64,000 bases of DNA from CAVXWV01 sp963695415 (GCA_963695415.1 CAVOGL010000008.1:372001-436000); one strand, 5' to 3'; counted from the first letter of the stretch, positions 9,765 to 19,769 are shown. The notes: generated from the sequence alone by a model not told the origin. Made by a program: numbers and translations.

Positions 9765-10019
9765 TTATGCAGGTTTGGATTTAAATTTTAAGCCATCCTT
9801 CATATCGGTAATTTTATAAACTTCGCCAAGCTTATCGTACGTTGTCCATAAACCAGTTTGAACTCCGTCCGTAAAATACCCGGAACGTAATTTCGTGCCG
9901 TCTTTGCGGAACCACTCCCAATAACCCGTCTGTACACCGTTTACCATCTGACCCTTCGCCCACAGGGAGCCGTCTTTGTGGTACTTGATATATTCCTCTA
10001 CCTCTGGTTTGGCGTTCAT
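9765..10019 (-). CDS. MORN-repeat (YwqK-like) small protein
   Basis: An 84-residue protein with two or three MORN-like repeats (NGVQTGYWEWFRKDGTKL and DGVQTGLWTTYDKLGEVY). Such repeats occur in YwqK-type antitoxin-like proteins and other small scaffold proteins. Its ATG overlaps the stop of the dehydrogenase gene (ATGA at 10016-10019), so translation is probably coupled. No toxin partner is adjacent, so an antitoxin role is not supported; the family name describes the fold only. Confidence 0.65.
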   Translation of the reverse strand: MNAKPEVEEYIKYHKDGSLWAKGQMVNGVQTGYWEWFRKDGTKLRSGYFTDGVQTGLWTTYDKLGEVYKITDMKDGLKFKSKPA

Positions 10020-11122
10020 GCCCCATCAAGCCTTTCATCGAGGTTGGTGGGATGATAAACCACGCCATTACGCTCCATGTGCTGTCGCAGGAAAGCCTGC
10101 ACATCGACAACCTGCCCGGTGTGAGCGGATTCGACCGCAGCAAAAAGCAGCGCGGCGCACTGGATGTTGTCAGCCAGGCTGTTTGGCGGTTCGTCACCAC
10201 CACCCAGCCACTCTACAAACATTTCCGCCAGCCAGGGATTCATCCAGACAGGCTGCTGGCGCAAGGGCAGGTCTTGTGCCAATGGCTTTTCCCACGCTCC
10301 GCTGCGCAGCACGCGCAGCCAGCGCCGGTCCAGTTCCAGACTCCCAGCTTCACATTCGGCTCGGAAGTATTCATTCGTCCAGCCGTTCATGGTTGAAGCA
10401 TTGGCTTTGGCTCCCTCATAAAAACACTTCACCCCGTTCTCCATCTCCATGGTGATCAAGCCGGTGAAGTCACCAGCGAACTCGCCCCAGGGAGGGTTCC
10501 AGGTCAGCGCATGGACGCTCTTTGCGTTCGAGCCAGACAAAGCTCTATAAATGTCGAAATGATGGACAGTGCCCTCGATCAGCAATGGATCCGGTATCTC
10601 ATGGCGGAATTTGCCCCAGGAAGCGAACTGCCGGCAGTTGTGCGTAAAGCGACCAATGATGTAGTTCAGCCTGCCGTAATCACCGCTTTTGACAGCAGCC
10701 TCGAGCGTCTGTTTATCCTGGTCAAAGCGATGGCTCATCGTGACAGCCATTTTCAACCTGGCATCGTTGACTTTCTTATAAATCCGGCAGCAGGCGTCCA
10801 TGGTATCGGCGATGGGTTTTTCAGACAGGATGTGGCAGCCATATTCAACAGCCAGATCGACCATCTCTTCATGGAAAGCGGGGGGGACGACAATGGTGAC
10901 AAAATCGGGTCTGGTCTGGGCGATCGCCTGGGCGGCGTCAGTATAAAGCTGGTGGTCGGACAAACCTAATTGAGACCTGGCATTCTGCAGCACGGTGGTG
11001 TTGATATCGACTGCTCCTACAGGCTCAATGGATCCATTTTCGATCAAGCGCGGGAGCACTGCCGTGCACCAGTGACTGCCGAACCCCCCAACGCCAATTT
11101 GAACGAACTTCAGCGGCTTCAT
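10016..11122 (-). CDS. Gfo/Idh/MocA family oxidoreductase
   Basis: A 368-residue NAD(P)-dependent dehydrogenase. The Rossmann nucleotide site is FVQIGVGGFGSHW (residues 6-18), the family Lys-Pro signature is LSEKPIADT (about residue 100), and the C-terminal Gfo/Idh domain contains GTVHHFDIYRAL. The family oxidises or reduces sugars, inositols and related polyols. The start overlaps the cupin stop and the stop overlaps the MORN gene start, so cupin, dehydrogenase and MORN protein form a coupled operon. A sugar or sugar-acid role fits the enolase-superfamily enzyme at 3.8-5.2 kb, but this is inference. Confidence 0.88.
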   Translation of the reverse strand: MKPLKFVQIGVGGFGSHWCTAVLPRLIENGSIEPVGAVDINTTVLQNARSQLGLSDHQLYTDAAQAIAQTRPDFVTIVVPPAFHEEMVDLAVEYGCHILSEKPIADTMDACCRIYKKVNDARLKMAVTMSHRFDQDKQTLEAAVKSGDYGRLNYIIGRFTHNCRQFASWGKFRHEIPDPLLIEGTVHHFDIYRALSGSNAKSVHALTWNPPWGEFAGDFTGLITMEMENGVKCFYEGAKANASTMNGWTNEYFRAECEAGSLELDRRWLRVLRSGAWEKPLAQDLPLRQQPVWMNPWLAEMFVEWLGGGDEPPNSLADNIQCAALLFAAVESAHTGQVVDVQAFLRQHMERNGVVYHPTNLDERLDGA

Positions 11123-11511
11123 TCCGGAAAGTCCTGTGGCAATGGCATGGATGCTACTGCGTGTCCCGCGCTCTTGACCTCATCTTTATGCAGGTGACCA
11201 ATTCGACCGCCTTCCGGTGTGGCGTCCTCAAACCAGAAGGCGCGCAGCTCTTCATACACCTCCAACACATCATGCTCATCACCAGCTCGGGTGCAGACAA
11301 TGTCACCGGGTTTGACGTAATACTCCACCCCCTCGCTCATCACCTTGGCTTTGCCCTCGAAAATTAGCCAGTACTCGTCACAATCGTGGTAATGGCAGTC
11401 AAACCGCCCGTCTTTGGCACGCACTCGAAATGTACCTGCGCTGGTAACGGCGCTCCATTCAGGTCTGTTTCCTGATCCCAATGGGCTAATGGACGTATGA
11501 ACAACAGGCAT
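11119..11511 (-). CDS. Single-domain cupin protein
   Basis: A 130-residue cupin. The metal-site motif reads CHYHDCDEYWLIFEG, giving two His and a Glu, and the second cupin motif is KPGDIVCTRAGDEHDV. It is the first gene of a three-gene minus-strand operon; its stop overlaps the dehydrogenase start (ATGA). AAGGAG lies ten bases before the ATG. A sugar isomerase or dioxygenase-like function is possible, but single cupins cannot be assigned from sequence. Confidence 0.8.
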   Translation of the reverse strand: MPVVHTSISPLGSGNRPEWSAVTSAGTFRVRAKDGRFDCHYHDCDEYWLIFEGKAKVMSEGVEYYVKPGDIVCTRAGDEHDVLEVYEELRAFWFEDATPEGGRIGHLHKDEVKSAGHAVASMPLPQDFPE

Positions 11512-11606
11512 TGTCTCACTTCTCCTTTTGCGTAGATTGACCGTGCATTAAAATTTAGGAGCTCTTCAGCTGCGATGGTCTCAGCCAGATTGACCGCACT
11601 GAGAGG

Positions 11607-13415
11607 TTATTTGTCAACCAGTTGTTCCAGCCGGTCGACCAGTTCTGAAAGGATCTTGAATGCGGCCTCCACGGGTTCGGGTTTGGAAAGGTCGATACCA
11701 GCCTGTTTGAGGCTGTCCAGCACGTACATGCTGTTTCCGGATTTGAGGAAACCGAGATACGCCTGCGCCGCACCCGGAACCCCTTTGAGGATGCGTTCGG
11801 CAAAGGCGTGTGCCCCGGCGATGCCGGTGGCGTACTGGAAGACATAATAATTCATGTACATGTGCGGGAAGGTCGCCCAGGTGATGCCAACCCGCTCTCG
11901 GTCGAAGCTCATCTCGTCGCCATACCCTTCTGCAAAGAGGTCCGCCATTATGCGGATCATGTCATCGGCAGCAAGCCCCTCACCTCGCTCTTCACGACCG
12001 TAAATCTCCTGCTCAAACCGCGCCAGAGTGGGCATGATGAAGAAGTAGCGGTGGAAATTTGCCATCGCTTCTTCGATGATGTTGATCTGAAAATCAGGGT
12101 CAGGGTTGTTCTCGAGGAGATAAGCGCGCACCATCGCCTGGTGGAAATTGGAGGCGATTTCGGCGGCAAAAGTTGAGTACTCCGAATAAATCATCGGCTG
12201 GTTTTGCCAGGTGAGGTAAGAATGCATCGAGTGACCCAGCTCGTGTGCGAAAACGCTCATCCCAAACATTGTCTCATCATAATTCAACAGGATGAACGGG
12301 TAGGTACCGGGCGCACCAAATGAAAACGCGCCGTCCCATTTGCCCACATTTGGGAAGACATCCACCCAGCGCTGCTCCAGGCAGCCGCGGCGGATCGTTT
12401 CGGCATAATCATCGCCCAGCGGCTTCAAACCATCGCAAATCCAGTCAACGCCCTGTTCATAGCTGACCTTAGGCGGGTTCTGGGTGAGCGGCGCCCAGAT
12501 GTCGTATGGGTAAAGTTTCTCCACCCCAAGAGCCTTTCGCCGCACCGCCCAGTATCTGTGCCAGGTTGGCAGGTTCTCGCGGAATGTGTTCACCAGGTTG
12601 TGGAATACTTCCACCGGCAGGTTGTCCTGGAAGAGGGATGCCTCCAGGCAGGATTCGTGCCGCCGGGCGCGCATGCGGAACACCAACGACTTGATGTTCG
12701 TCGCCAGGTTGCTGGTGAGGGAATTGCGCATCCCCAGGTAGGTGTCCATGAAGCCCTCGTACGCCGACCGGCGAAGATCACGGTCCGGTTCCTTCATCAG
12801 GCTGTCAAAGGTGCTGGCTGTCACGTGTACAGATTGTCCATCCGATGAAACTGCAGGAGGAAATTTTAGATCAGCATTGGACATGACGCTGGTTGTATTG
12901 GAGATATTACTGAATGTATCCGATGCCAATCCAAGTAATTGCTCCACTTCCTGAGAGCGCACATGCGCCTGCCTGCGAAAAAGATCATCGATGTAATGCT
13001 CGTACACTTTCATATCCGGGCTCTCATCAATCCAGGCGCGCAATTTTTCCTCACCGATTGCCAGCATTTCCGGATCCAGGAATGCCAGCGAGGCGAACGC
13101 CTGTCCGATCACTGCCTGTGCCTGGCTGTTACGCCGGACTGCGTCCTGGTCGGTTGTGTCCACGGAAGAAGACATACGGGCATAGAAAAACATGCGTATC
13201 CCATCCACGTAAACGGCTTCGATCGCCTTCATTGCCTCCAGGAACAAGGCGGGACTTTCACCCAGCTTACCCTGGTATTGGGCTGCAACCGCTATCTGCT
13301 CCGGGAGCTGCTTCAATGCTTTTTCCCAATCCTGAACCGTTGGGTAAACCGATTCAGCATTCCATTTGTATTTTTGGGGTATTTCGCTTCGCTGCGGAAT
13401 CTTCTTTTCAGTCAT
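11607..13415 (-). CDS. pepF: Oligoendopeptidase F (M3 family)
   Basis: A 602-residue M3B zinc metallopeptidase that degrades short peptides in the cytoplasm. The HEXXH zinc site is VFAHELGHSMHSYL (about residue 390), with the downstream Glu ligand in the helix after YSEYSTFAAEIASNFH. The length is typical (about 600). AAGGAG sits seven bases upstream of the ATG. The N-terminal region (KYKWNAESVYPTVQDWEKAL) is typical of PepF. It lies alone, upstream of the cupin operon and separated from it by 95 bases. Confidence 0.93.
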   Translation of the reverse strand: MTEKKIPQRSEIPQKYKWNAESVYPTVQDWEKALKQLPEQIAVAAQYQGKLGESPALFLEAMKAIEAVYVDGIRMFFYARMSSSVDTTDQDAVRRNSQAQAVIGQAFASLAFLDPEMLAIGEEKLRAWIDESPDMKVYEHYIDDLFRRQAHVRSQEVEQLLGLASDTFSNISNTTSVMSNADLKFPPAVSSDGQSVHVTASTFDSLMKEPDRDLRRSAYEGFMDTYLGMRNSLTSNLATNIKSLVFRMRARRHESCLEASLFQDNLPVEVFHNLVNTFRENLPTWHRYWAVRRKALGVEKLYPYDIWAPLTQNPPKVSYEQGVDWICDGLKPLGDDYAETIRRGCLEQRWVDVFPNVGKWDGAFSFGAPGTYPFILLNYDETMFGMSVFAHELGHSMHSYLTWQNQPMIYSEYSTFAAEIASNFHQAMVRAYLLENNPDPDFQINIIEEAMANFHRYFFIMPTLARFEQEIYGREERGEGLAADDMIRIMADLFAEGYGDEMSFDRERVGITWATFPHMYMNYYVFQYATGIAGAHAFAERILKGVPGAAQAYLGFLKSGNSMYVLDSLKQAGIDLSKPEPVEAAFKILSELVDRLEQLVDK

Positions 13416-13585
13416 TGTGAACTCCTTGTATTTATATGAAACTTTTGGAAATGGTCGTAATCTCGAGGAATTTTTACCTGATGGAAGCGTTGTTGATTAT
13501 AAATCCTTTTTATCTGCCTGGTTCGGTTGCGCTGCTTTTTCGGCGACCTAACATAGGACAATCGAGGGAAACGATACCAATTCCT

Positions 13586-13987
13586 TTAACCATCTTTTTC
13601 CGATCTCGATATCCAGACTGCTGCCAGGAGAGCCAGCAGACCGAGGGCATCAAACAGAACGAAGCGCATGATCGAAGACCTGGCTAAAACATAACTCACC
13701 GGGAGAGCGGCATATATGAGCGTCTCACCCAGCAGCCCAATCGATTGCATCCCAACGGCTTCATATAATGAAATCCGGAAACGGACAGGATTCCACAAGG
13801 CAACACCATAAGGCACATTCCACATCAAGAACAACACACCGAGTGAGCGGATTACAAATTCCCCGATGTCACCTGAAATTTCAAAAGATGGGGCATAATT
13901 GCCCGGAAAGATAATGAATGCAAGCGCGCTCTGGACATTGATGATGAATACAAAACCAATCAGAGCCCGGGAAATGTGGACGCGCAC
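13586..13987 (-). CDS. Four-helix membrane protein of unknown function
   Basis: A 133-residue protein with four predicted membrane helices (about residues 8-27, 42-65, 78-98 and 107-127). No family was recognised. The GTG start lacks a ribosome-binding site but has TATAAT six bases upstream, which suggests a leaderless mRNA. The following minus-strand gene (pepF) starts 170 bases away, so the two are probably separate transcripts. It is divergent from the phosphatase gene. Confidence 0.6.
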   Translation of the reverse strand: MRVHISRALIGFVFIINVQSALAFIIFPGNYAPSFEISGDIGEFVIRSLGVLFLMWNVPYGVALWNPVRFRISLYEAVGMQSIGLLGETLIYAALPVSYVLARSSIMRFVLFDALGLLALLAAVWISRSEKDG

Positions 13988-13993
13988 GCTGGG

Positions 13994-13999
13994 ATTATA
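13994..13999 (-). promoter_or_regulatory. -10 box of a probable leaderless gene
   Basis: TATAAT on the minus strand lies six bases before the GTG at 13987, where transcription would start at or next to the first codon. No Shine-Dalgarno sequence is present. Confidence 0.5.
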
Positions 14000-14079
14000 C
14001 CTGTTCTCGTCGAGTAGGATTTTATGGTGATATAATTAGAGTGATTGTGTCAAATTTCAACAAATCAACCGGCGGGTAA

Positions 14080-15357
14080 ATGTCTGACAGTACAACGTTT
14101 GAAAAATCAAAACTGAACTCAGGGCAAATTCTGAAGATTTCGCTCTTCTCCGAATTGCCAAAGGCAGAATGCGACGCTCTGCTGCGCATCGCTCAACCGC
14201 GAAAATATGCCGAGGGCAGCATCCTCTTCCACGAGGGTGACCTCAGCAACACCTTCATGATCATCCTTGAAGGCGAGCTGGAGATCATCAAGAATTACGG
14301 CTCTGACACCGAGATGCGCTTGGGAGTTTTGGGCAGCGGTGAATACCTGGGAGAGATGAGCCTCTTCCTGCGCAACCAGGTGCGGTCCGCCAGCGTGCGC
14401 TCATCGAGAGACACCCATGTAGTCGCCATCCCACGGGATGAATTCGAAGCGCTGCTCAAACGCCAGCCTTCCCTGGCTTTTTCCCTGATGCAGGAGATGA
14501 GCCTGCGAATGCGCAACCAGGACCGCCTGACGACCCAGGATTTTACGCGCCAAAAATGAACAGCTGCAAGCAGCCTACAACGATTTAAAGCTGCCCAGGC
14601 GCAGATCATCGCCCAGGAAAAGCTGAAACACGAGCTCGAGATGGCTCGCCAAATTCAAGAAAGCTTCCTGCCGGATAAACTGCCGGTATTAGACGGTTAT
14701 CGCATTGCCGCGCATTGGGAACCTGCCCGCGAGGTCAGCGGTGATTTTTATGATTTCATCCCACTGCCTGATGGAAAAATTTGCATCGTTGTCGGTGACG
14801 TTACCGATAAAGGGGTGCCGGCATCCCTGGTGATGGCGACCACCCACAGCATCCTGCATGCTGTGGTCAACAGCGCTATTGCCCTCGATGGGGGCAGCTC
14901 GCCTGGTTGGATTTTGTCTCAGATGAATGACGTCCTTCAGCCAGACATGCCCATGTATATGTTCGTTACCTGCTTGGTGTCTGTTCTCGACCCGAAAACT
15001 GGTGCTTTCCGCTTCGCCACCGCCGGTCACCCGCCCCCCTTCCAGCGTACAAACAATGGCATTATCGAATTGAAGGCAAAAGGGATGCCCTTAGGTCTGC
15101 TCCCTGAGCGTACATATGATGACGTGGAAATCATCGTCGATAAAGGCGATAACTTATTATTTTTCAGCGACGGATTGATCGAAGCTATGGATGAAGATAA
15201 AAACCTGTTCGGCGAAGAACGGCTGGAGAAAGTGCTCGAAGAATACCAGGGTGAGGAGTTGATCCCGCATTTGTTAGAGAAACTGGCTGAGTTCACCCAC
15301 AGCAAGACTGAACCGGATGATGATGTCACGCTGGTCAGCCTTGACAGGGAAGCCTGA
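14080..15357 (+). CDS. Cyclic-nucleotide-binding domain plus SpoIIE (PP2C) phosphatase, two frameshifts
   Basis: Residues about 15-140 are a cAMP-receptor-like domain (EGSILFHEGDLSNTFMII, GEYLGEMSLFL). A coiled-coil linker follows, then a SpoIIE-type serine phosphatase (ARQIQESFLPDKLP, GDFYDFIPLPDGKICIVVGD with metal Asp residues, and DDDVTLVSL). The two halves are in different frames. Removing one A from the A-run at 14552-14556 and adding one G near 14590 gives a continuous linker (NEQLQAAYNDLKAAQAQIIA). Such proteins usually dephosphorylate anti-anti-sigma factors in response to a ligand; no partner switch genes are nearby. TATAAT at 14031-14036 is a possible -10 box. Confidence 0.85.
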
Positions 15358-15435
15358 CTGTCTGGCTTTGTTGTAATGTTTACGATGTAGCGGTGCACCT
15401 GTGTGTGCGCCGTGGTAAGATTAAGCCATTATTCC

Positions 15436-16301
15436 ATGCACATAAATCTCGCCCTTGCTCAGATCAACACCCGTCTGGGTGATGTCAAAGCGAACCTGGA
15501 GAAACACCTGGACCTGGCAGCCCAGGCGCGCCTCGATGGCGCGGATATCATCGTCTTCCCGGAATTATCCCTGACAGGTTACGTTCTGCAGGATCTGGCA
15601 TCAGCCGTGGCGCTCAAGCCCAGTGAATCGGATCCGGTTTTCAAAAGCCTGCTTGAAGCCAGTAAGGATATCGACATCGCGGTGGGTTTCGTCGAAGAAG
15701 ACAACCGTAACCGTTTTTACATCGCATCCGCATACCTCTCAAGGGGTGAGGTCCTGCACGTGCACCACAAAGTGTACCTGCCAACCTACGGTCTTTTTGA
15801 CGAGGGGCGGTTCTTCGCCTGGGGTGATTCGGTGAGGGCATTCGACACCCGCTTTGGGCGTTTTGGAATGTTGATCTGCGAAGATTTCTGGCACGCCTCC
15901 CCGCCTTATTTGATTTGGCTGGATGGCGCCGATGTGCTCCTGTTTTTATCCGCATCGCCTGGCAGGGGCTTGAGCTCCGCAGCCCAGCTTAAATCATCAC
16001 AGTGGGTCGAACGCATCAACCAGGCATATGCCAGCCTGTTCACTTCATATGTGGTACACAGCAACCGCTCTGGATTCGAAGACGGTCTCAATTTCTGGGG
16101 CGGGTCAACCGTGTTTGACCCGAACGGCAATCTGGTTGGGAAAGCGCCGTACCACGAAGAAGCGCTATTGCTGGTTCAATTGGATCTCAACCAGCTTCAC
16201 CGCACGCGCCCGGCTGCCTCTGCTGCCGCGATGAACGCACCGCGCTGGTCGTGCGCGAAATGGAGCGCATCCTTGGAGCGAGACAGGCAGGCATCCGTTG
16301 A
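15436..16301 (+). CDS. Glutaminase (nitrilase-fold) subunit of glutamine-dependent NAD synthetase, frameshifted
   Basis: A carbon-nitrogen hydrolase, about 285 residues. The catalytic triad is visible: Glu in VFPELSLTGY, Lys in HHKVYLPTYG and Cys in GMLICEDFWHA. In the family this domain releases ammonia from glutamine for NAD synthesis. It is followed directly by the synthetase gene. Near 16209-16211 and 16226-16227 two surplus C residues spoil the frame. Correcting them gives a natural end (LLRDERTALVVREMERIL) and a TGA at 16299-16301 overlapping the next ATG. The ATG at 15436 fits the start of the domain better than an upstream GTG. Confidence 0.82.
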
Positions 16302-17131
16302 TGGCTGGAAACATCACCCTCGAAATAAATACCGGGCTTCCGCGCAGGATTCTGACCGGGTTCATCAAGAGCGAGATCAAGCGCGCCGGGTTCACCAGAG
16401 CGGTCATCGCCCTTTCCGGAGGTGTTGACTCAGCTTTATCCTGTTTCCTGGCAGCGGAAGCGCTGGGGGCGGACAACGTCCTGGCGATCAGAATGCCCTA
16501 CCGCACTTCATCGCCAGAATCACTCGAGCACGCTCAGTTGGTGATCGACGCGCTTGGGGTGCAGTCTTTGACCATCCCGATCACCGAGATGGTGGACCCT
16601 TTGCTGGAGCTCTATCCCGATGCAAACCCAGTGCGCAGAGGCAACGTGATGGCACGAATGCGCATGATCGTGCTTTACGACCAGTCGGAGGCTTTCAACG
16701 GGCTCGTGGTGGGTACGGGGAACAAAACCGAAATCCTGCTAGGCTACTCTACGCTGTACGGTGATTCTGCCTGCGCCATCAACCCCTTGGGCGACCTTTA
16801 TAAGACCCAGGTGCGCGAGCTTTCGGGGGCTGTGGGTGTTCCACGCCCTATCCTGGACAAACCACCATCCGCAGATTTATGGCTTGGGCAGACTGACGAA
16901 GATGAGCTGGGGTTTACATACGCGGATGCAGACCAGCTGCTTTACCTGCTGGTCGATGAGCGCTTCAGCCCGGAAGAGTGCATCCAGGCAGGGTTCGATC
17001 CCGATTTTGTACAGCGCGTGGTGGAGCGTGTTCGGCGCAGCCAGTTCAAGCGCGTGCTGCCGCCCATTGCCAAGTTATCCAACCGCACTGTGGGTTATGA
17101 CTTCCTCTACCTCCGCGACTGGGGGACGTAA
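16301..17131 (+). CDS. nadE: NAD+ synthetase (ammonia-transferring subunit)
   Basis: A 276-residue synthetase that converts deamido-NAD+ to NAD+ using ATP and ammonia. The PP-loop ATP site is ALSGGVDSALSCFLA (about residue 40), with further signatures LVVGTGNKTEILLGY, GDSACAINPLGDLYKTQV and KPPSADLWLGQTDEDELG. The ATG overlaps the stop of the glutaminase gene by one base, so the two are co-translated and probably form one enzyme complex. A TTG three bases earlier is in frame but less likely as the start. Confidence 0.93.
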   Translation: MAGNITLEINTGLPRRILTGFIKSEIKRAGFTRAVIALSGGVDSALSCFLAAEALGADNVLAIRMPYRTSSPESLEHAQLVIDALGVQSLTIPITEMVDPLLELYPDANPVRRGNVMARMRMIVLYDQSEAFNGLVVGTGNKTEILLGYSTLYGDSACAINPLGDLYKTQVRELSGAVGVPRPILDKPPSADLWLGQTDEDELGFTYADADQLLYLLVDERFSPEECIQAGFDPDFVQRVVERVRRSQFKRVLPPIAKLSNRTVGYDFLYLRDWGT

Positions 17132-17457
17132 ATCCTTTTTTAATATGAACGGGCTATTATATGGGGGAATCAACTCGGATTACACGGATTGGTGGATGCC
17201 ACAGATTTTAATACGAATATTACGAATGGGCGAATTTAGCGAATGTATTTGAGATGACGTGCATCTCGTCATACAAATTTGTATGATGGCATCGTTTCCT
17301 GGCAGCACCGTGGATCGATCCTACATCACTCTCCGCAGGGCGATAATAAACAACTTTTTGTAGTTGCGACTTCAGTCGCTGTTTTTTAGTTTGAGACAGC
17401 TGAACTATACGCAGCCCAATGACAGGAGTACTCAGAGTCTTCCACATCGCTGCTGCT
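17132..17457. other. Intergenic region with degenerate interspersed repeats
   Basis: No gene is seen. The stretch 17165-17240 resembles a repeat also present near 51.57-51.68 kb (words such as cacggatt, tacgaat and gggcgaat). A short hairpin with a T-run lies at 17366-17387. Confidence 0.5.
17366..17387 (+). terminator. Possible Rho-independent terminator
   Basis: A 5-bp stem (GCGAC/GTCGC, loop TTCA) is followed by TGTTTTTT. The stem is short and lies 235 bases beyond nadE, so it may be part of a dispersed repeat rather than the real terminator. Confidence 0.3.
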
Positions 17458-19591
17458 CTACAAAGGAGCTGACTCGAAAAGACCCTCCCATTCGCGCATC
17501 AATTGTTCCAGCTCGTGCTGCAGGCGCACATATTCATTACCCATTTTCTGAACTTTTTTAGGATCGGCTGGCGGATTTTCAAGCTGCACCGCCAGATCAT
17601 CTATTTGTGCTTCAAGCACACTGATCAACCCCTCCACCTCCATCATGCGCGCCTTTTTGCGCCGTTCTGTGCTGTTGATTTCGCGAAAAACGCGCTTTTT
17701 GCTCTGCATATTCCTGGTCAGGTGCGGACTTCCGCGCACTCCCATCTTTATCAGCAAGCGTCTTTTGAGCGTTCTGGAATTCCCTGTACTGGCTGTAGGT
17801 GCCCTCGTAAACGTTTAAAGACGCCTGGTCCGGGACAATCTCCCAAATATGCGTCGCCAGGGCATCGATCAGATAGCGGTCGTGTGACACCAGCAGAATG
17901 GTGCCGCCATACTCCGATAATACCTCCTGCAGGGTTTCCTGGGCTGGGATGTCGAGATGGTTCGTTGGTTCATCGAGGAGCAGCAAATTCGCCTTGATCA
18001 ACCCCAGCTTTGCAAGCGCCAGCCTGCCGCGCTCACCGCCAGAAAGCGTACTCACTTTACGGAACACATCTTCCCCCGTGAACAGATAACTTGCCAGGTA
18101 ATTGCGGATTTCAGCCAGGAGCATATTTGGCGCGAGGGCGTCAATCTCCTCCACCAGAGTTTTCTCGGGATCTAATCCCTCATGCGCCTGGGCAAAGAAA
18201 CCGATATGCAGGCTGGCTCCAAGCAGCACTTCTCCCTGCAGCGGAGCCAATTCACCCAATAGAGTTTTCAAGAAAGTGGTCTTCCCGGCTCCGTTAGGAC
18301 CGATTAAGGCGGCACATTCACCGCGCCTCAGCAGCAGATCGGGTGAGGTGAACAACGGCTTCCCCTCATCTTGATATCCCACCGCCAGGTCACTGGTGCG
18401 CAGGACCAGGTCACCTGAGCGGTTGGAGGGCTTCAGTCTCAAATGCAGGTTCGGCGGGCGGTTGGAGGGTCCGGACAGCGCCTTAATGCGCCGATCCACC
18501 TCTTCCACCCCCATCATGTGGGGTGAAATTTCCGCCTGGGAACTGACCTCAAGCCAATTTTTGCTTGTCGCGGCATCAAAGCCTATCTGCTCGATCGCTT
18601 CGACCTGGCGGCTCAGCCTGCGCAGCCTGCCCTTCGCCTGGGTCACATTCTGCCCGGCGATGTTGCGCTTGATATAGTCCAGATCTTTCAGCAGCCTTCC
18701 CATCTCCGCGGCAAAAACCTGCTGGCGTAAATTCCAGCGTTCTTCCCGGTGCTGAAGGTACTGGGTATAGTTGCCGCGGTAAAGCTCAAGCCCTCCACCG
18801 CGGAACTCCCAAATGTGGTCCACGACCCTATCGAGAAAATAGCGGTCATGTGAGACGATTAACACCGCCCCAACCCAATCGCGCAGGTATCCTTCCAACC
18901 ACTCGACCGCCTGGATGTCCAAATGGTTGGTGGGCTCGTCTAAAATGAGCAGATCCGGATTTGTGAGCAGCAGCCGCGCAAGCACAAGCCGTGTACGCTG
19001 ACCGCCTGAGAGTTGAGTAATTGGGCGGTAAAAATCGCCCCCGCGGTAAAAATCGCCCCCGCGATTTAAATCACCTCCGCGGCTAATATCGCCAGGCTCG
19101 AAACCCAATCCCGTGAGTACCTGGCGGATGCGCTGTTCATAAGTGTAGCCGCCTTGATGCTCGAAAGACATCTGAAGATTGCCGTATCTTTCCAGGATCT
19201 CACCCGGCTCTTCAACTTCCGCCAGCTGTTGTTCCAGCTGGCGGAGTTCAACCTCCTGCGCCCTCAATTCTTCGAATGCACGCAAGCACTCTGACCAGAC
19301 TGTGCGATTGAGGGCAGCATCTGCCTGGGATGCGGTATCTGCGCCAGCTATGATCGAGGAAAGGAGTGCCTCCTGGGGAAGGTACCCAAGCTGCAAGTTC
19401 CGGGCGCGCTGTAGAGTGCCGCCGGAAGGCTCCTCCAGCCCGACCAGGACCCTCAACAGGGTGGTCTTACCGATTCCATTCGGTCCAACAATGGCAATCC
19501 TCGCCCCTTTGGGAATCGTGAAGGATATCCCGGAGAAAATATCAACAGGGTCGTACGATTTTGCGAGGTTAGAAGCGGTAATTAAGGACAA
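17458..19591 (-). CDS. ABC-F family ATPase (Uup/EttA-like), frameshift near 3' end
   Basis: A cytoplasmic ABC-F protein without membrane domain, a class acting on ribosomes. Two ATPase domains are present: GPNGIGKTTLLRVL with LSGGQRTRLVLARLL and LDEPTNHLD, then GPNGAGKTTFLKTLLG with LSGGERGRLALAKL and a second LDEPTNHLD. A linker helix pair lies between them. A C-terminal coiled coil (EGLISVLEAQIDDLAVQLEN) continues in another frame after a surplus base in the A-run at 17686-17690. An 18-bp repeat encodes GGDFYR copies just before the first LSGGQ. The start is TTG with AGGTGA upstream. A strong inverted repeat lies in the leader. Confidence 0.88.
19027..19098 (-). repeat. In-frame 18-bp tandem repeat in the ABC-F gene
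   Basis: Two identical 18-bp units (19027-19044 and 19045-19062) are followed by two degenerate ones. They encode RGGDLNRGGDFYRGGDFYR, directly before the ABC signature of domain 1. The unit length keeps the frame. Confidence 0.75.
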
Positions 19592-19627
19592 AACATCACC
19601 TGTGGACGCTTTCGGTGGTCACGTTTG

Positions 19628-19658
19628 CGCCCCTAGGGTTTTGAGAACCCTAGGGGCG
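19628..19658. repeat. Perfect 13-bp inverted repeat with 5-base loop
   Basis: Arms 19628-19640 and 19646-19658 are exact reverse complements around TTGAG. The element lies 37 bases upstream of the ABC-F start, in its leader, and 110 bases upstream of the divergent LCP gene. There is no T-run on either side, so it is not a standard terminator. It may be an attenuator hairpin, since ABC-F genes are often controlled by attenuation, or an operator. Confidence 0.55.
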
Positions 19659-19727
19659 ATATTATCACACACTCACAGGATAAGTACGTTATCACCCTGA
19701 TCTTAAAATCACCTAATTATCGCATGT

Positions 19728-19733
19728 TATAAT
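19728..19733 (+). promoter_or_regulatory. -10 box upstream of the LCP gene
   Basis: A perfect TATAAT lies 36 bases before the ATG at 19770. The -35 region is poor (TTAAAA with a long spacer). Confidence 0.4.
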
Positions 19734-19769
19734 TTTCGACTTGTGTTTCAATAAAACTTTTATTGCCCA

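Noticed and set aside
9765..10019. Toxin-antitoxin module at the MORN-like gene
   Set aside because: Only the antitoxin-like fold is seen; the coupled neighbour is a Gfo/Idh dehydrogenase, not a toxin.
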